Part shown: positions 12,501-22,985 of the stretch, piece by piece
Position numbering within the stretch: the stretch's first letter is position 1
How the letters are laid out: the number at the start of each line of letters is the position of its first letter
From: Lepisosteus oculatus
Taxonomy: Eukaryota; Chordata; Actinopteri; Semionotiformes; Lepisosteidae
DNA: 64,000 nucleotides
Direction of reading: 5' to 3'
NCBI RefSeq assembly: GCF_040954835.1
Contig: NC_090698.1
Location: 67,029,284 to 67,093,283, forward strand
Notes under the pieces: model-generated
Database searches by the model: none
What the model was told of the DNA's origin: nothing
Seen by the model: only the letters and a program-made list of their open reading frames with translations
Made by a program: the position numbers and the translations under genes

Positions 12501-12701
12501 CCGCTGTCCGATCAATTAGCTAATTGACTAATTAAGCATTAATTCTCCTATGTCTTACTGGGTTACCTTCAGGTTCTGGTGTTCCACTGTGAGCTTGGTC
12601 AGATTCCTGACAATAGCAGTGACTGTATGGCCCTGCTGCAGAGCCTGTGTCACCAGCTGCTGCCCAGTTTGTCCTGTGGCGCCCAGAACAGCCAACCTCA
12701 T
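9528..12701 (-). CDS. BLVRB-like atypical short-chain dehydrogenase/reductase, copy A
   Basis: Four coding exons on the minus strand: 12701-12567, 10545-10344, 10166-10002, 9685-9528. They join in phase to 219 residues with GT-AG introns. The protein opens MRLAVLGATGQTGQQLV, a Rossmann nucleotide-binding loop (G7, G10, G13), followed by VTAIVRN, as in BLVRB. Further shared landmarks are GQDAVISCLG, IIAMSSW (Ser107/108, aligned with the BLVRB active-site Ser) and WTVVRPPGLTNGPVT. BLVRB has PPHIG where this protein has PPGLT, so the His proposed to help bilin reduction is missing; the natural substrate may differ. It is probably a cytosolic NADPH-dependent flavin or small-molecule reductase. 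A 5' UTR exon ending at a donor at 13734 is likely. Its tandem partner at 18289-20267 has the same exon lengths. Exact orthology is uncertain. Confidence 0.88.
11847..12002. repeat. Near-perfect inverted repeat (hairpin element)
   Basis: Left arm 11847-11923 (GGAACAAGTAATAGGTTTAT ... GGAGCCTTCTTCA) and right arm 11930-12002 (TGAAGAAGGCTCC ... ATTACTTGTTCC) pair almost completely around a 6-base loop. It lies in the first coding intron of reductase copy A. In unit B only the outer part of the right arm survives (from 19526), directly joined to sequence equivalent to 10766. Confidence 0.9.
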
Positions 12702-13733
12702 CTTTGATGTCCAAGCTGGAGAAAGTGAATACTGATTTATTTTTCAAGCAGTCTTAAATTCGCTCTTTATCATTTTTTTTTAAAAAAGCATCTACATCCC
12801 CTTCCTATTTCATTGTTGACTTTTGAATACATTCTCAGTACATGCGTCATAATGAAACGCTGCTCTCAAGCTGAAACAAATTTCATTTAAACCAGAGACA
12901 AAAACTCTTATTCAAACTACAGACTTCATACAACGCTAACCTAGGAAAAGATTCAGAGATAGAAGAAAGGGTACATATAGAATTTAGGGCACAAAGCATC
13001 TAAATACTTACGCCCGTTGGATGTTGAAACAGGTAGTGTTGATGTGTCCACGTTTTCTCTACACAACCAATTCTAAAGCGTGATTAAAATACTTATAATA
13101 CTTATTAAGAACATTAGCTGTCGTTCTTGTTGGAGTTCATCTAAAAAATTGATTAAATCTTTCTCTGCATAAATTTCTCATTACAAATGGCAGAAGTTAT
13201 AGATTTAGAAGCTGGTGTTTGGTAACGAAAAAGACTTTCAGATTTTTTTTACTTCCGTTTTCGTTTTAGCGATGTGGGCTTTCCGACTTGACAGCATCGC
13301 ATTCATTTCAATATCGCCCTCGAATTCCGTGCCAACAACAATATTTAAACGTTTTAGGTTTTATATTAGATTAATATACCCATTCACAAGAGAAGTGTCA
13401 CTACAGCGGACAATAATGATGATGCTACTGAATACATGTCATATTGTAGATTCGAGCAATACAAGACAAAGGAGTGGCTTGGAAAAAAACATGTTTTAAA
13501 TTTTAAGAGCTGAATCGACATTTCAAACATGATATTTAAACCATTTTTCACATATAGCTACAAGTAAGCAAATACACATGCGATCTTCTGATATGTAAAT
13601 TGGCTTTATGTAACGTGGGTGAATAATATAACTTCGCGTACAGTACGTCTCCCAGCTACTGTAGGTACAAAAGTGCCCTCCGTATAAAACCGTAAACCGA
13701 CTGCAAAAGCGAGGGGTACTTACTGTAAGTTCT

Positions 13734-13870
13734 GCGATTGAAAAGAGCACCACAGCTGCTCAGCCACCTCAAGGACACAAATATGCAGCGCGTTGGAGAG
13801 CGGTTATGAAAGCATATCTGGTAGATGCGCTGTACAGCTTACGTTCTCCAGACACTGCCCACTTCATTTG
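13734..13870 (-). promoter_or_regulatory. Probable 5' UTR exon and promoter of reductase copy A
   Basis: Minus strand reads CGCAGAACTTACA then GTAAGTACC, a strong donor at plus-strand 13733. The matching acceptor is CTTTCTCCAG just before 12715, 14 bases upstream of the start codon. No in-frame ATG is present here, so the exon is probably non-coding. Unit B conserves it with a donor next to 21300. The transcription start is not known. Confidence 0.45.
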
Positions 13871-14503
13871 CGTAAGACACCCAGCGTTATGCAAAAAGTA
13901 ACGTCGGAAAGCCCCTGGTCATGTTTTGTGTAACACGTTTATTAATAGTACATGACTAGTAGAAAACAAATTGGGGTACATGGCGCTTCGATGAAAAATT
14001 ACAAGTGTATTGCTACACGACAGAGGGCACCAAGAGGGAAATTATATATACGCACAGGACTCAATGCCAAGGTCTCAACAGGGCAGACAGAACCGTGATG
14101 GTATCCTAGCCAACGCCGCAGCAGTCTGACTTACACACCCACATCTAAAGGCTGTTATTGATACAGAACTATTACAGAGAACCTTTACAGCTGTCATGTG
14201 TTCGGGATGGTGCATTGTAATATGGAAAAGCTATGAATATATCAGGTGTAGGCAGGTTTTGTCAACCTGGACCAGGTTCCTGTAGGTCTACATTAAGCAG
14301 TATTTGCCTATTGTTTCAGCCTTGAACTCTGTCTAAATCTTCCCTGAATTTCTGTTGTTTGTCCAGTGTTTGCTATGCCACCTATGTTGGTATTACCTGC
14401 AAATGTGACTAACTACACCAGGGTCCAAAACATGGATATCTCAAAGGGCAGTGGTCCTAACAGAGATCTCTGTGGGAGCCTACTAATTATATATTATAGG
14501 TAT

Positions 14504-14561
14504 ATTACCTGTAAAGCGCTTTGAGTGGAGTGTCCAGAAAAGCGCTATATAAGTGTAAGCA

Positions 14562-14591
<30 letters not shown>
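14504..14591 (+). repeat. 5S-derived SINE, 3' tail only
   Basis: Reads ATTACCTGTAAAGCGCTTTG, then GAGTGGAGTGTCCAGAAAAG, then ATT repeats. It is the 3' end of the family described at 40876-41457, here on the plus strand, facing the minus-strand copy that begins at 14664. The 72 bases between them (14592-14663) are not recognised. Confidence 0.8.
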
Positions 14592-14592
<1 letters not shown>

Positions 14593-14661
14593 CACCCCAG
14601 TTTGAGCCTTGGCCCTTTATCGGCTCTCTTTAATTTCTATTTTTAGAGAATTCCCAATTTC

Positions 14662-14663
<2 letters not shown>

Positions 14664-14718
<55 letters not shown>

Positions 14719-15735
14719 TCCTTACACTTATATAGTGCTTTTCTGGACACTCCACCTAAAGCACTTTACAGGTAATGGGGACTCTCCTCCACCAATGTGC
14801 AGCCCCACCTGGATTATGCGATGGCAGCCATAGTGCGGCAGAACACCGCACATCGGCTATCAGTGGGGAGGAGAACAGAGTGATGAAGCCAGTTCATGGA
14901 TGGGTATTAGGAGGCCATGAGTGATAAAGGCCAGGGGGAAATGTGGCCAGGAAGCTGGGGTAACACCCCTACTCTTTTCAAGAAACACCCTGGAACTTTT
15001 AATGACCACAGTCAGGACCTCACGTAGGACAGTGCCTGTCACGATTATAGTCCCCCCACCTTAAGGGTGCTCCAGCCCTTTCACTCAAGACTTTATTCTG
15101 TGCACCTGTTTCCCATTCCCAGCCCACCTTAAAAGCCAGGCGCTGACGCTCATCCGGGCTCTGCATCGGATTTCCGTATCGTGCGAGTCCGGGACCTGGA
15201 AGCGCCTGGTCCCGTTAAGGTTTTAATCTCGGTTCCCGTTCCTGTTCCCCGTCCGCCGGTTCCGACCCGGCCTTCATGGTTTTTAATTCTTTCTTCTGAT
15301 GGATCTTCTGGTTTTGGATTTACTCGTTTGTTTTGGATATTCCCTAAGGACTACTCTCTCGGATTGTTCGCCTCGGCCACACCTCCCCCGCGCACCGTGG
15401 ACACGCCCCCTTGTCTTCAGCCCCGTTTTCCTGCATGACGTTTCCCCAGTGTTTCCCCACTCCGTCGGACTATGTCGTCCGCATAGGGTCCGGAAAGAAC
15501 TGTTCGTTACAGTGCCTTTTTACAGTATAGTGTCCCCATCACTCTCCTGGGGCATGAGGACCCACACAGACCACAGGGTGAGCGGCCCCCTACGGGCTCC
15601 ACTAACACCTCTTCCAGCAGCAAACTTAGCTCTCCCGTTAGGTCTTCAATCCAGGTACTGGCCAGGCTCACACCTACGGAGCTTCACTGGGTTGCCAGTT
15701 GTGAGTTGCAAGGTGACATACTGGGGCTGGTGGCC
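14664..15735 (-). repeat. 5S-derived SINE interrupted by a solo LTR
   Basis: The 3' half is 14664-15036 (about 53 bases of AAT repeats, CCTTACACTTATATAGTGCT, GGGGAGGAGAACAGAGTGAT) and the 5' half 15512-15735 (ACAGTATAGTGTCCCC, CACTAACACCTCTTCCAGCA, ATCCAGGTACTGGCCAGGCT). The two halves align to the uninterrupted copy at 40876-41457. The interruption is the LTR at 15037-15511. Confidence 0.8.
15037..15511. mobile_element. Solo LTR of an LTR retrotransposon (fossil)
   Basis: A 475-base insertion starting TGTCACGA and ending TTCGTTACA, flanked on both sides by the 5-base target duplication GTGCC. TG...CA ends with a 5-base duplication fit a Gypsy- or ERV-type LTR; the family cannot be named more closely. 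No internal coding region is present, so it is a remnant left after recombination between two LTRs. It is younger than the SINE it interrupts. Confidence 0.7.
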
Positions 15736-15934
15736 ACTTTCAATCCAAGCACACATATTACTATGAATGCCTACATCCTGCAAATTGAGAATTAATATTT
15801 TATGAGGAACTTCATCAAAAGTCTTCTTTAAATTAAAATGTATAGTGTATACTCCTGTCCTTTCTGATACTCCTTTAAAGACTTCTATCATGTTAGTTAA
15901 GCAAGACCTACCTTTTCAAAGACAATGCTCTTAT

Positions 15935-16125
15935 TTCTTGTTCTCCTTGTGCTCGTGTGGGTTTCCTCACAGTCCAGTTTCTCCCCACAGTCCAGAGACA
16001 CACTGGTAGGCAAGCTGGCTTCTGGAAAAATGTGCCCTGCTGTGAGTGGGTGCCCTGTTATGGATAGGCTCTGGGAACCCCCCAAAGCCGCGTATTAGAT
16101 AAAGCCGTCAGAAAAATGGATGGAT
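15935..16125 (+). repeat. tRNA-SINE/LINE-type 3' module with GGAT tail
   Basis: Contains GTGTGGGTTTCCTCACAGTC, GTCCAGAGACACACTGGTAG, GGATAGGCTCTGGGAACCCC and ends AAAAATGGATGGATG. The same module recurs at 22440-22640 at the end of unit B, and in other forms at 40645-41525 and 47205-47450. Confidence 0.7.
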
Positions 16126-17305
16126 GATCCTCTAGTTTAGTTCCAATATTGTTTCCAAGACCTAACAAAAGTAACAGGAATCAGACCTACAGGGCTGTAA
16201 TTACTTGATTCTTTTTTCAGCTCTCTTGTGGATTAGTGCCAGTGCCTGGATCTCGAAGAAGTAGCTCGAAAGAGCTGGGCGAATGGCCTGTGATTGTCAC
16301 CTCTTGTTTCATTGGGTACAATTGGTAGAATACCATCAGCCCCCGGAGATGTACCTGTTGCATTTCTGCCTCTTCTGTGCCCATATAATTTAATAAAGAA
16401 CTTTTGCCCTTTTACAGCCTGAAGCATGCTGTTCCAATTCTTTCTTACAAGAAATATCCATCCATTTTCTAACTGCTTAATCTTAGTCTTTTCCCTCATG
16501 AGCGCATTCGACCCCCGGATGCTGGAGCATCTGAAAAGAAATTTCAGATAGTAGCAAAAAATCACTCATCCTAAAGCTGACTTGGGCATGAAAATTCAGA
16601 ACTGAGCATAAAAATTGTCTAGGTAGTGAGTGAATGCTAACCCTAACCCTAGCTGGGGTTTCAAACGGACAGTTCCACAATCAATATCTGAAGCCCTCCA
16701 GTCATTGGTTGTGGCAAAACCATTGATGAAAGCTCTTCTATAATGTTTGGTTACAACTTTTGATCCGACCGACTCAGTTTTGGTATACAAATACCAAGAG
16801 GTGCACTGCGCCATTCCAGGCACCAAAAAGTCTCAGAAAAAAAAGAATTTAGACAAAAGCAAAAAATCACTGGGAACTGCAGGAATAATATTTATCTGTA
16901 TGTTTCCTTATAGAAAGTCTTAAAAATGCAACAATCTTTGCTGCTATTCTACATTGTTTTTTTTAGTGACCTACATACGTGTGTCATTATCTTTCTTGAA
17001 ATGTGAAAGTTAAGTCTTTATGCCTGGTTTAACGTCAAAGTTGTGGGAAATTAGGAATCGGAGGAGGTCATCTCATTTGATTGGTCATTAAAACCTTTCT
17101 GATCCAGCTTTCTTAAAGGATCCCAGGGACTCATCTTTAACAGTGCGTCTGGGTAACTTGACCATCTTAGTTTGCTTATACCGCATCTTTCTTGCAATGA
17201 CTTGAAAGGCCTCCCCAGACCTGCAATAGTACACTAACCAGCTCAACATATTGAACTGGAAATGTAATGAAGAAATCATGCATTGATCTTTCCCAATAAC
17301 CATTT

Positions 17306-17371
17306 GATGATGATGATGATGATGATAGATACTTTATTGATCCCGTGAGGGAAATTGCAGAAATTGCATTT
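17306..17371 (-). mobile_element. Very short 5'-truncated LINE end
   Basis: Insertion in unit B that is absent at the matching point of unit A (near 8689). It starts with GAT repeats, then AGATACTTTATTGATCCC, then AGGGAAATTGCAG, and is flanked by CATTT on both sides. On the minus strand this is a fish L2/CR1-type 3' end with an ATC microsatellite tail and a 5-base target duplication. Confidence 0.7.
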
Positions 17372-18288
17372 AATCCCAGTAGAGAACACGTGGACGAAAA
17401 TCAAAGGAACATCAAAGTAAAAACAATAAAGTCACTTTTTCCATTTTCTTTTATTAAGGCTAATACAGCAGGCAATGCCTACCTGTAATAACAAATATAA
17501 TGTTTCTACATTGAATCTGTTACATTTAAAAATGATAGAATTATAGAAAATATGTAGGTATGGTACAGTATATATTTCAGACTGTAGGCAGAAAAAAGCA
17601 ATGTTGTACTAAACATCATGGCATCCACTAACTAGTAAACTAACTAGTAAACGAACTAGTTATCAGATTAAGCATGAGACTCATCTTTTATCTATTGATC
17701 TATAATGCGTATCTCTGCATTTCAAATGAGTGCTCTGTTAGAATAAGGCTTTACTTTCTAATTAAGGGTCGCTCCTTTACAGCCTCCAGTCAGACAGTTA
17801 CTGCAAAGCCTGTTATCCCTTGCATCCTATCAGTTAACTGATGGATTAAAATACGTTGGCATAGCTTTGGTGTTCATGCAAGACAAGATGTAACATTATA
17901 TTCAAGCAATACTATTACAAGTTGTTAAACATCAACAATACATTCAGACTTTTAAGCCGTGTATATGCCACTATAATTAATACAATAATTATTGATTTGA
18001 TTTGTTTTAAGGCTTCTTCTGTTGTCTAGTCCAATATCAGTGCTGAAACATACTGAAATGTTTTTTCCTAGCCTAAAGCCACCAAAGGGATAGAAATATA
18101 TGAACTTTAAATCACGTTTTAATCCAGGACTATAGCAAAAATTAGAGTATTTTTTCTGGGAAAAATTTCCAATAGAATGCAATCCAGACGGCCGTGGTGT
18201 GCATGAGGGATATTGACATGACTCCCATGATTCACTCCCGCTCCGCTTCCCAGCCGCGCGAGCTCCTTCGAGGGAGGCCAGGAGCGGT

Positions 18289-20267
18289 TCACTTGGTCGT
18301 CATGGACACCCCTTTCCTGGCCCACGCGCTGCTGTTGAGCAGCGAGAGCATGAATCGGGCAACGTCCGCCCGGGAGATGGAGGTTTCCAGTCTGCCCTCA
18401 CTGGGGTACGGTACGAAGTATCCTTCGTGCGTCAGGAACTCCTTTGCTGGAAGGTCACAAGGGACGTGTCACAGTGAGCAAGCCACCAAAAATGTTTATA
18501 ACCTGCAGGCCTTCACTACTGGGTACCTCTTGTGCACTAAGGATGACTGATATTTACTGATATAAACTACAGAGAAGACTACAAGGGCACCCAATTCAAG
18601 CAGTCAATCCTTATGGGCATTATAAAGCTACATTACAAAAAAACCTACACTTATTAAAACACTTCCAAAGCAGGCCTTTTGATTAACTCATACCGAATTT
18701 TCTAGCATCCCTCTTTCAGCATAGGCGATTCATGGGCAGACATGAAAGCTCAGCTGTCTTACCTGTAGCTGGCTCATTCGTCAAGCCCGAAGGTCTCACC
18801 ACAGTCCAGTTGATATCCTCCGTCTTGGACAGAAGCGTTTCCATCTCGTACATATTGTTCATCAAGCTGCGGATCATCGGCAGGATAAGAAAGCGCACCA
18901 TGTAGCCTGCGTTTGTGCTAGAGTTAGCTACAACAAACAAAACAAATCCAGTGTAGAGTGAATACAGACAGCCTTTAGCTGGACAACAGCGCAAAGTGGA
19001 ATAAGTCTGGGTTTCTCATAACTAGGCTGGTTTGTAGCATACTCAACAAGGTCAAAATAGTAGATACTGCTGTTACAGGGACTGAGTGACACAGATGCAC
19101 TTACGCTCAGAGAACCAAGACGACATTGCAATTATTCGGTTCACTTTTGCCTGCTTCATGGCATTCACTGTAGCTTTCATAGAATCTGAAAATCCAGAAA
19201 CAGAAGTGAAGACCGAGAGACGAAAGCCAAGGCAGGAAATGACAGCATCTTGCCCCTTGAAGTGAGGAGAGAGACTGTCCTCTGAGAAGATATTTCCCTC
19301 GACGACCTGAAACAAAATAGATACATTGGAAACAGGGAAAATCTTGGGAGCCCGGAGAATGCCTCCACCAGATCGGAAACAACCGGGCTCCGTTTCTTAA
19401 CACTGAGGCACATTTTCATTGGTTCCAGAAGAAAATCTGTTTTGCAAAGTATAAGATGTGGTCCAATTAACAGAAATGCAATTAAAAAGACGCACGCTGT
19501 CGGCATGTCACGAGGTGTAAAGGGCTCTTTTCAGCATGGAATAAACCTATTACTTGTTCCACTAAGACACTTCTTTGTGATTTAATTTCTACTGTATTTA
19601 TCCACAAATGCTCAGACTCCTCAACAGCACTGTTTTGACCTTATCTTGTGCAAATCACTCACACATGCTTTAATATTCAGATCACAATGCAGACACAACA
19701 AACCACTCTAATAACATTAACAATTAGGAACTGTTTAAAATACAAAGGTTCATAAGTATGTAAAACATTTCATATTTAAGGATGTGTTAGGCATACCGCC
19801 TGTCTTGCTAGATAATATCCTCAAGTGTACGAAATAACAAGATACTTTCCATGATCCAGCTATTTAACATACAGTATATAACATACTGTACGTTCGGACT
19901 CAAACTCCAGTACAGGCATTTTTAGTTTGAAACAATGCTTTTTACACATTCATATAGTGTAGCAAACCTTTAATTACATTCTACTCATCCTTACAAGGAA
20001 AAGTGCAGCAGTGCTTACAGGTGACACAACAGAATTCTACTGTAGATGCAAGTACTGTATAGCTACCCGCTGTCCGATCAATTAGCAAATTGACTAATTA
20101 AGCGTTAATTCTCCTATGTCTTACTGGGTTACCTTCAGGTTCTGGTGTTCCACTGTGAGCTTGCTTGGATTCCTGACAATAGCAGTGACTGTATGGCCCT
20201 GCTGCAGAGCCTGTGTCACCACCTGCTGCCCAGTTTGTCCTGTGGCGCCCAGAACAACCAACCTCAT
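18289..20267 (-). CDS. BLVRB-like atypical short-chain dehydrogenase/reductase, copy B
   Basis: Four coding exons on the minus strand: 20267-20133, 19306-19105, 18927-18763, 18446-18289, with lengths (135, 202, 165, 158) and phases identical to copy A. The product is 219 residues, opens MRLVVLGATGQTGQQVV and ends RKGVSMTTK, and has no interruption. By my count it differs from copy A at about 28 residues. Examples are FRLSVFTS for FPVSVFSS, YMVRFLILP for YVVRFFLLP, and RPSGLTNEPAT for RPPGLTNGPVT. Changes cluster in the second half of the fold, where substrate contacts are expected in this family, while the nucleotide-binding Gly residues and the Ser pair in IIAMSSW are kept. The role is inferred to be NAD(P)H-dependent reduction of a flavin-like or other small substrate. 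Both copies look functional, so this is a young paralogue and not a pseudogene. Confidence 0.87.
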
Positions 20268-21299
20268 CTTTGATGTCCAAGCTGGAGAAAGTGAATACTG
20301 GTTTATTTTTCAAGCAGTCTTAAACTCACTGGGCACTTTAAAAAAAAACATCTACAGCCCCTTCCTATTTCATTGTTGACTTTTGAATACATTCTCAGTA
20401 CATGCGTCATAATGCCATGCTGCTCTCAAGCTGAAACAAATTTCATTTAAACCAGAGACAAAAACTCTTATTCAAACTACAGACTTCATACAACGCTATT
20501 TAAGTAAAAGATTCAGAGATAGAAAGGGTACATATAGAATTTAGGGCACAAAGCATCTAAATACTTACACCCGTTGGATGTTGAAACAAGTAGTGTTGAT
20601 GTGTCCACGTTTTGTCAACACAACCAATTTTAAAGCGTGATACTTATATCACTTATTTAAAACATTAGCTGTTGTTCTTTTTGGAGTTCATCTCAAAAAT
20701 GAATTAAATCTTTCTCTGCATAAAGTTCTCATTACAAATGTCAGTAGTTATAGATTTAGAAGCTGGTGTTTGGTAACAAAGAAGACTTTCAGATCTCTTC
20801 TCTTCTGTCTTCATTTCAGCGATGTGGGCTTGCTGGTTAAGAGTGGTAGCTACAGATGTTTCTGACTTGACAGCATCGTAGTCATTTCAATATCGCCCTC
20901 AAATTCCGTACCAACAACATTTTTTAAACGTTTTAGGTTTTATATTTGATTAATATACCCATTCACAAGAGAAGTGTCACTACAACGGACAATAATGATG
21001 ATGCTACTGAATACATGTCATATTGTAGATTCAAGCAATACAAAACAATGGAGTGGCTTGGAAAAAATGTTTTAAATTTTAAGAGCTGAATTGACATTTC
21101 AAACATAATATTTAAACCATTTTTCACATATAGCTACAAGTAAGCAACTACAAATGCGATCTTCTAATATGTCAATTGGCTTTATGTTACGTGGGTGAAT
21201 AATGTTACTTCATGTACAGTACATCTCCCAGCTACTGTAGGTACAAAAGTGCCCTCCATATAAAACCGTAAACTGATTGCAAAAGCGAGGGGTACTTAC

Positions 21300-21440
21300 T
21301 GTAAGTTCTGCGATTGAAAAGAGCACCACAGCTGCTCAGCCACCTCAAGGACACAAATATGCAGCGCGTTGAAGAGCGGTTATGAAAGGATGTCTGGAAG
21401 ATGCGCTGACCAGCTTAAGTTCTCCAGACACTGCCCACTT
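21300..21440 (-). promoter_or_regulatory. Probable 5' UTR exon and promoter of reductase copy B
   Basis: Conserved counterpart of 13734-13870. Minus strand shows the same donor GTAAGTACC after CGCAGAACTTACA. The sequence further upstream (to about 21480) is diverged by small changes only. Non-coding exon inferred. Confidence 0.4.
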
Positions 21441-21998
21441 CATTTGCCTAAGACATTTGCACAATGAAAATCTATGTAACGTCTGAAAGCCCCTGGTCAT
21501 GTTTTGTGTAACACGTTTATTAATAGTACATGACTAGTAGAAAAGAAATTGGGGTACACGGCGCTTCGATGAAAAATTACAAGTGTATTGCTACACGACA
21601 GAGGGCACCAAGAGGGAAATTATATAGACGCACAGGACTCAATGCCAAGGTCTCAACAGGGCAGACAGAACCGTGATGGTATCCTAGCCAACGCCCCAGC
21701 AGTCTGACTTACACACCCCCATCTAAAGGCTGTTATTAATACAGAACTATTACAGAGAACCTTTACAGCTGTAATGTGTTTGGGATGGTGCATTGTAATA
21801 TGGAAAAGCTATGAATATATCAGGTGTAGGCAGGTTTTGTCAACCTGGACCAGGTTCCTGTAGGTCTACATTAAGCAGTATTTGCCTGGTGTTTCAGCCT
21901 TGAACTCTGTCTAAATCTTCCCTGAATTTCTGTTGTTTGTCCAGTGTTTGCTATGCCACCTATGTTGGTATTACCTGCAAATGTGACTAACTACACCA

Positions 21999-22220
21999 GG
22001 AACCAAGAGGAAAATTATACTGTAACACCACAGGGTTCACATGGGCACCCTCACCTGCTGCCACATCAGATCAGCCCCCCAACCATCAGGGACTTGAACC
22101 CAGGCCTCCAGCATTACGCAATAGGGACCCAGCCTCTTGAGCCAAAGGGAGATCTCTCTTTAGCTCGAGCAGCTGGGTCCCTGTTGAGGGGTCCCTGTTG
22201 AGGTCCCTGCTGGGTCTCTC
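21999..22220 (-). repeat. tRNA-derived SINE in unit B
   Basis: Minus strand carries GGCTCAAGAGGCTGGGTCCC and the box B match GGGTTCAAGTCCCTGA, so it has a tRNA-like Pol III promoter. It interrupts the LINE relic: the text around TGCTATGCCACCTATGTTGG appears both before (from 21950) and after (from 22263). Confidence 0.55.
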
Positions 22221-22374
22221 TGTCTAAGTCTTCCCTGAATTCCCTTTGTTGTTTGTCCAGTGTTTGCTATGCCACCTATGTTGGTATTACCTGCAAATGT
22301 GACTCTCTACATTCATATTTTATGAGGAACTTATATGAGGACCTACCTTTTCGAAGACCCTGGTCTTATTTTTA

Positions 22375-22640
22375 TAAAGACGATCCTCTGGTGGGCCGCA
22401 CAATGTGGCATCGCTTGGGCCCTGGGTTCAGTTCCTTTCTGCATGGTGTTTGCATGTTCTCCTTGTGCTTGTGTGGGTTTCCTCAGGTGCTCCATTTTCT
22501 CCCCACAGTCCAGAGACACACTGGTAGGCAAGCTGGCTTCTGGAAAAATGTGCCCTGCTGTGAGTGGGTGCCCTGTGATGGATAGGCTCTGGGAACCCCC
22601 AAAGCCGCGTATTAGATAAAGCCGTCAGAAAAATGGATGT
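22375..22640 (+). repeat. tRNA-SINE/LINE-type module at the end of unit B
   Basis: Runs from a tRNA-like head region (GGGCCGCACAATGTGGCATC) through TTTGCATGTTCTCCTTGTGC and GTGTGGGTTTCCTCAGGTGC to GGATAGGCTCTGGGAACCC and a decayed GGAT tail. It is more complete than its counterpart at 15935-16125. Confidence 0.65.
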
Positions 22641-22985
22641 ATGATCCTCTAGTTTAGTTCCAATATTGTTTCCAAGACCTAACAAAAGTAACAGGAATCA
22701 GACCTACAGGGCTGTAATTACTTGATTCTTTTTTCAGCTCTCTTGTGGATTAGTGCCAGTGCCTGTATCTCGAAGACATAGCTCGAAAGAGCTGGGCGAA
22801 TGGCCTGTGATTGTCACCTCTTGTTTCATTGGGTACAATTGGTAGAATACCATCAGCCCCTGGAGATGTACCTGTTGCATTTCTGCCTCTTCTGTGCTCA
22901 TATAATTTAATAAAGAACCTTTGCCCTTTTACAGCCTGAAGCATGCTGTTCCATTTCTTTCTTACGGGAAATATCCATCCATTTT

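Larger units (their letters stand above)
14330..15900 (-). mobile_element. LINE reverse-transcriptase relic, split by later insertions
   Basis: Two pieces on the minus strand. 15900-15740 reads YTIHFNLKKTFDEVPHKIL and CAWIES, the non-LTR reverse-transcriptase A block (usual YLDFxKAFDxVPH; the first Asp is Asn here). 14500-14330 reads FAGNTNIGGIANT, the FADD block (FADDTKIGGIANT) with the Asp pair changed. Between them sit two 5S-SINE sequences and a solo LTR. Equivalent LINE pieces lie at about 21880-22000 and 22225-22370 in unit B. Probably a CR1-like LINE, inactive. Confidence 0.7.
6960..16485. repeat. Tandem duplication, unit A (contains BLVRB-like gene A)
   Basis: Starts about 6966 with TTTTCCCTCATGAGCGCGTT, which recurs near 16488 as the start of unit B. 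Unit A continues through the reductase gene, its first exon and a LINE relic to about 16485, and the LINE-rich end recurs at about 22310-22985. Relative to B, unit A has extra sequence at about 7345-8265 and 10767-11966 and the SINE/LTR cluster at 14504-15740. Divergence ranges from about 0.5% to 7% between blocks. Confidence 0.85.
16486..22985. repeat. Tandem duplication, unit B (contains BLVRB-like gene B)
   Basis: Head-to-tail copy of unit A. Unit B lacks two segments present in A (7345-8265 and 10767-11966) and has its own small insertions: a LINE end at 17306-17371, extra bases at 18239-18285 just after the stop codon, and a tRNA-SINE at about 21999-22220. It ends with the same LINE and SINE module that ends unit A. 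Confidence 0.85.

Noticed and set aside
13734-13753. Coding first exon or upstream reading frame of reductase copy A
   Set aside because: The frame begins with GTG, not ATG, and runs into a stop at the real start codon; the exon is more likely untranslated.
14609-14833. Frame with a run of isoleucines
   Set aside because: Translation of an AAT microsatellite at the tail of a SINE.
21944-22201. Open frame over the LINE/SINE junction
   Set aside because: Composed of LINE and SINE sequence in antisense; not a gene.
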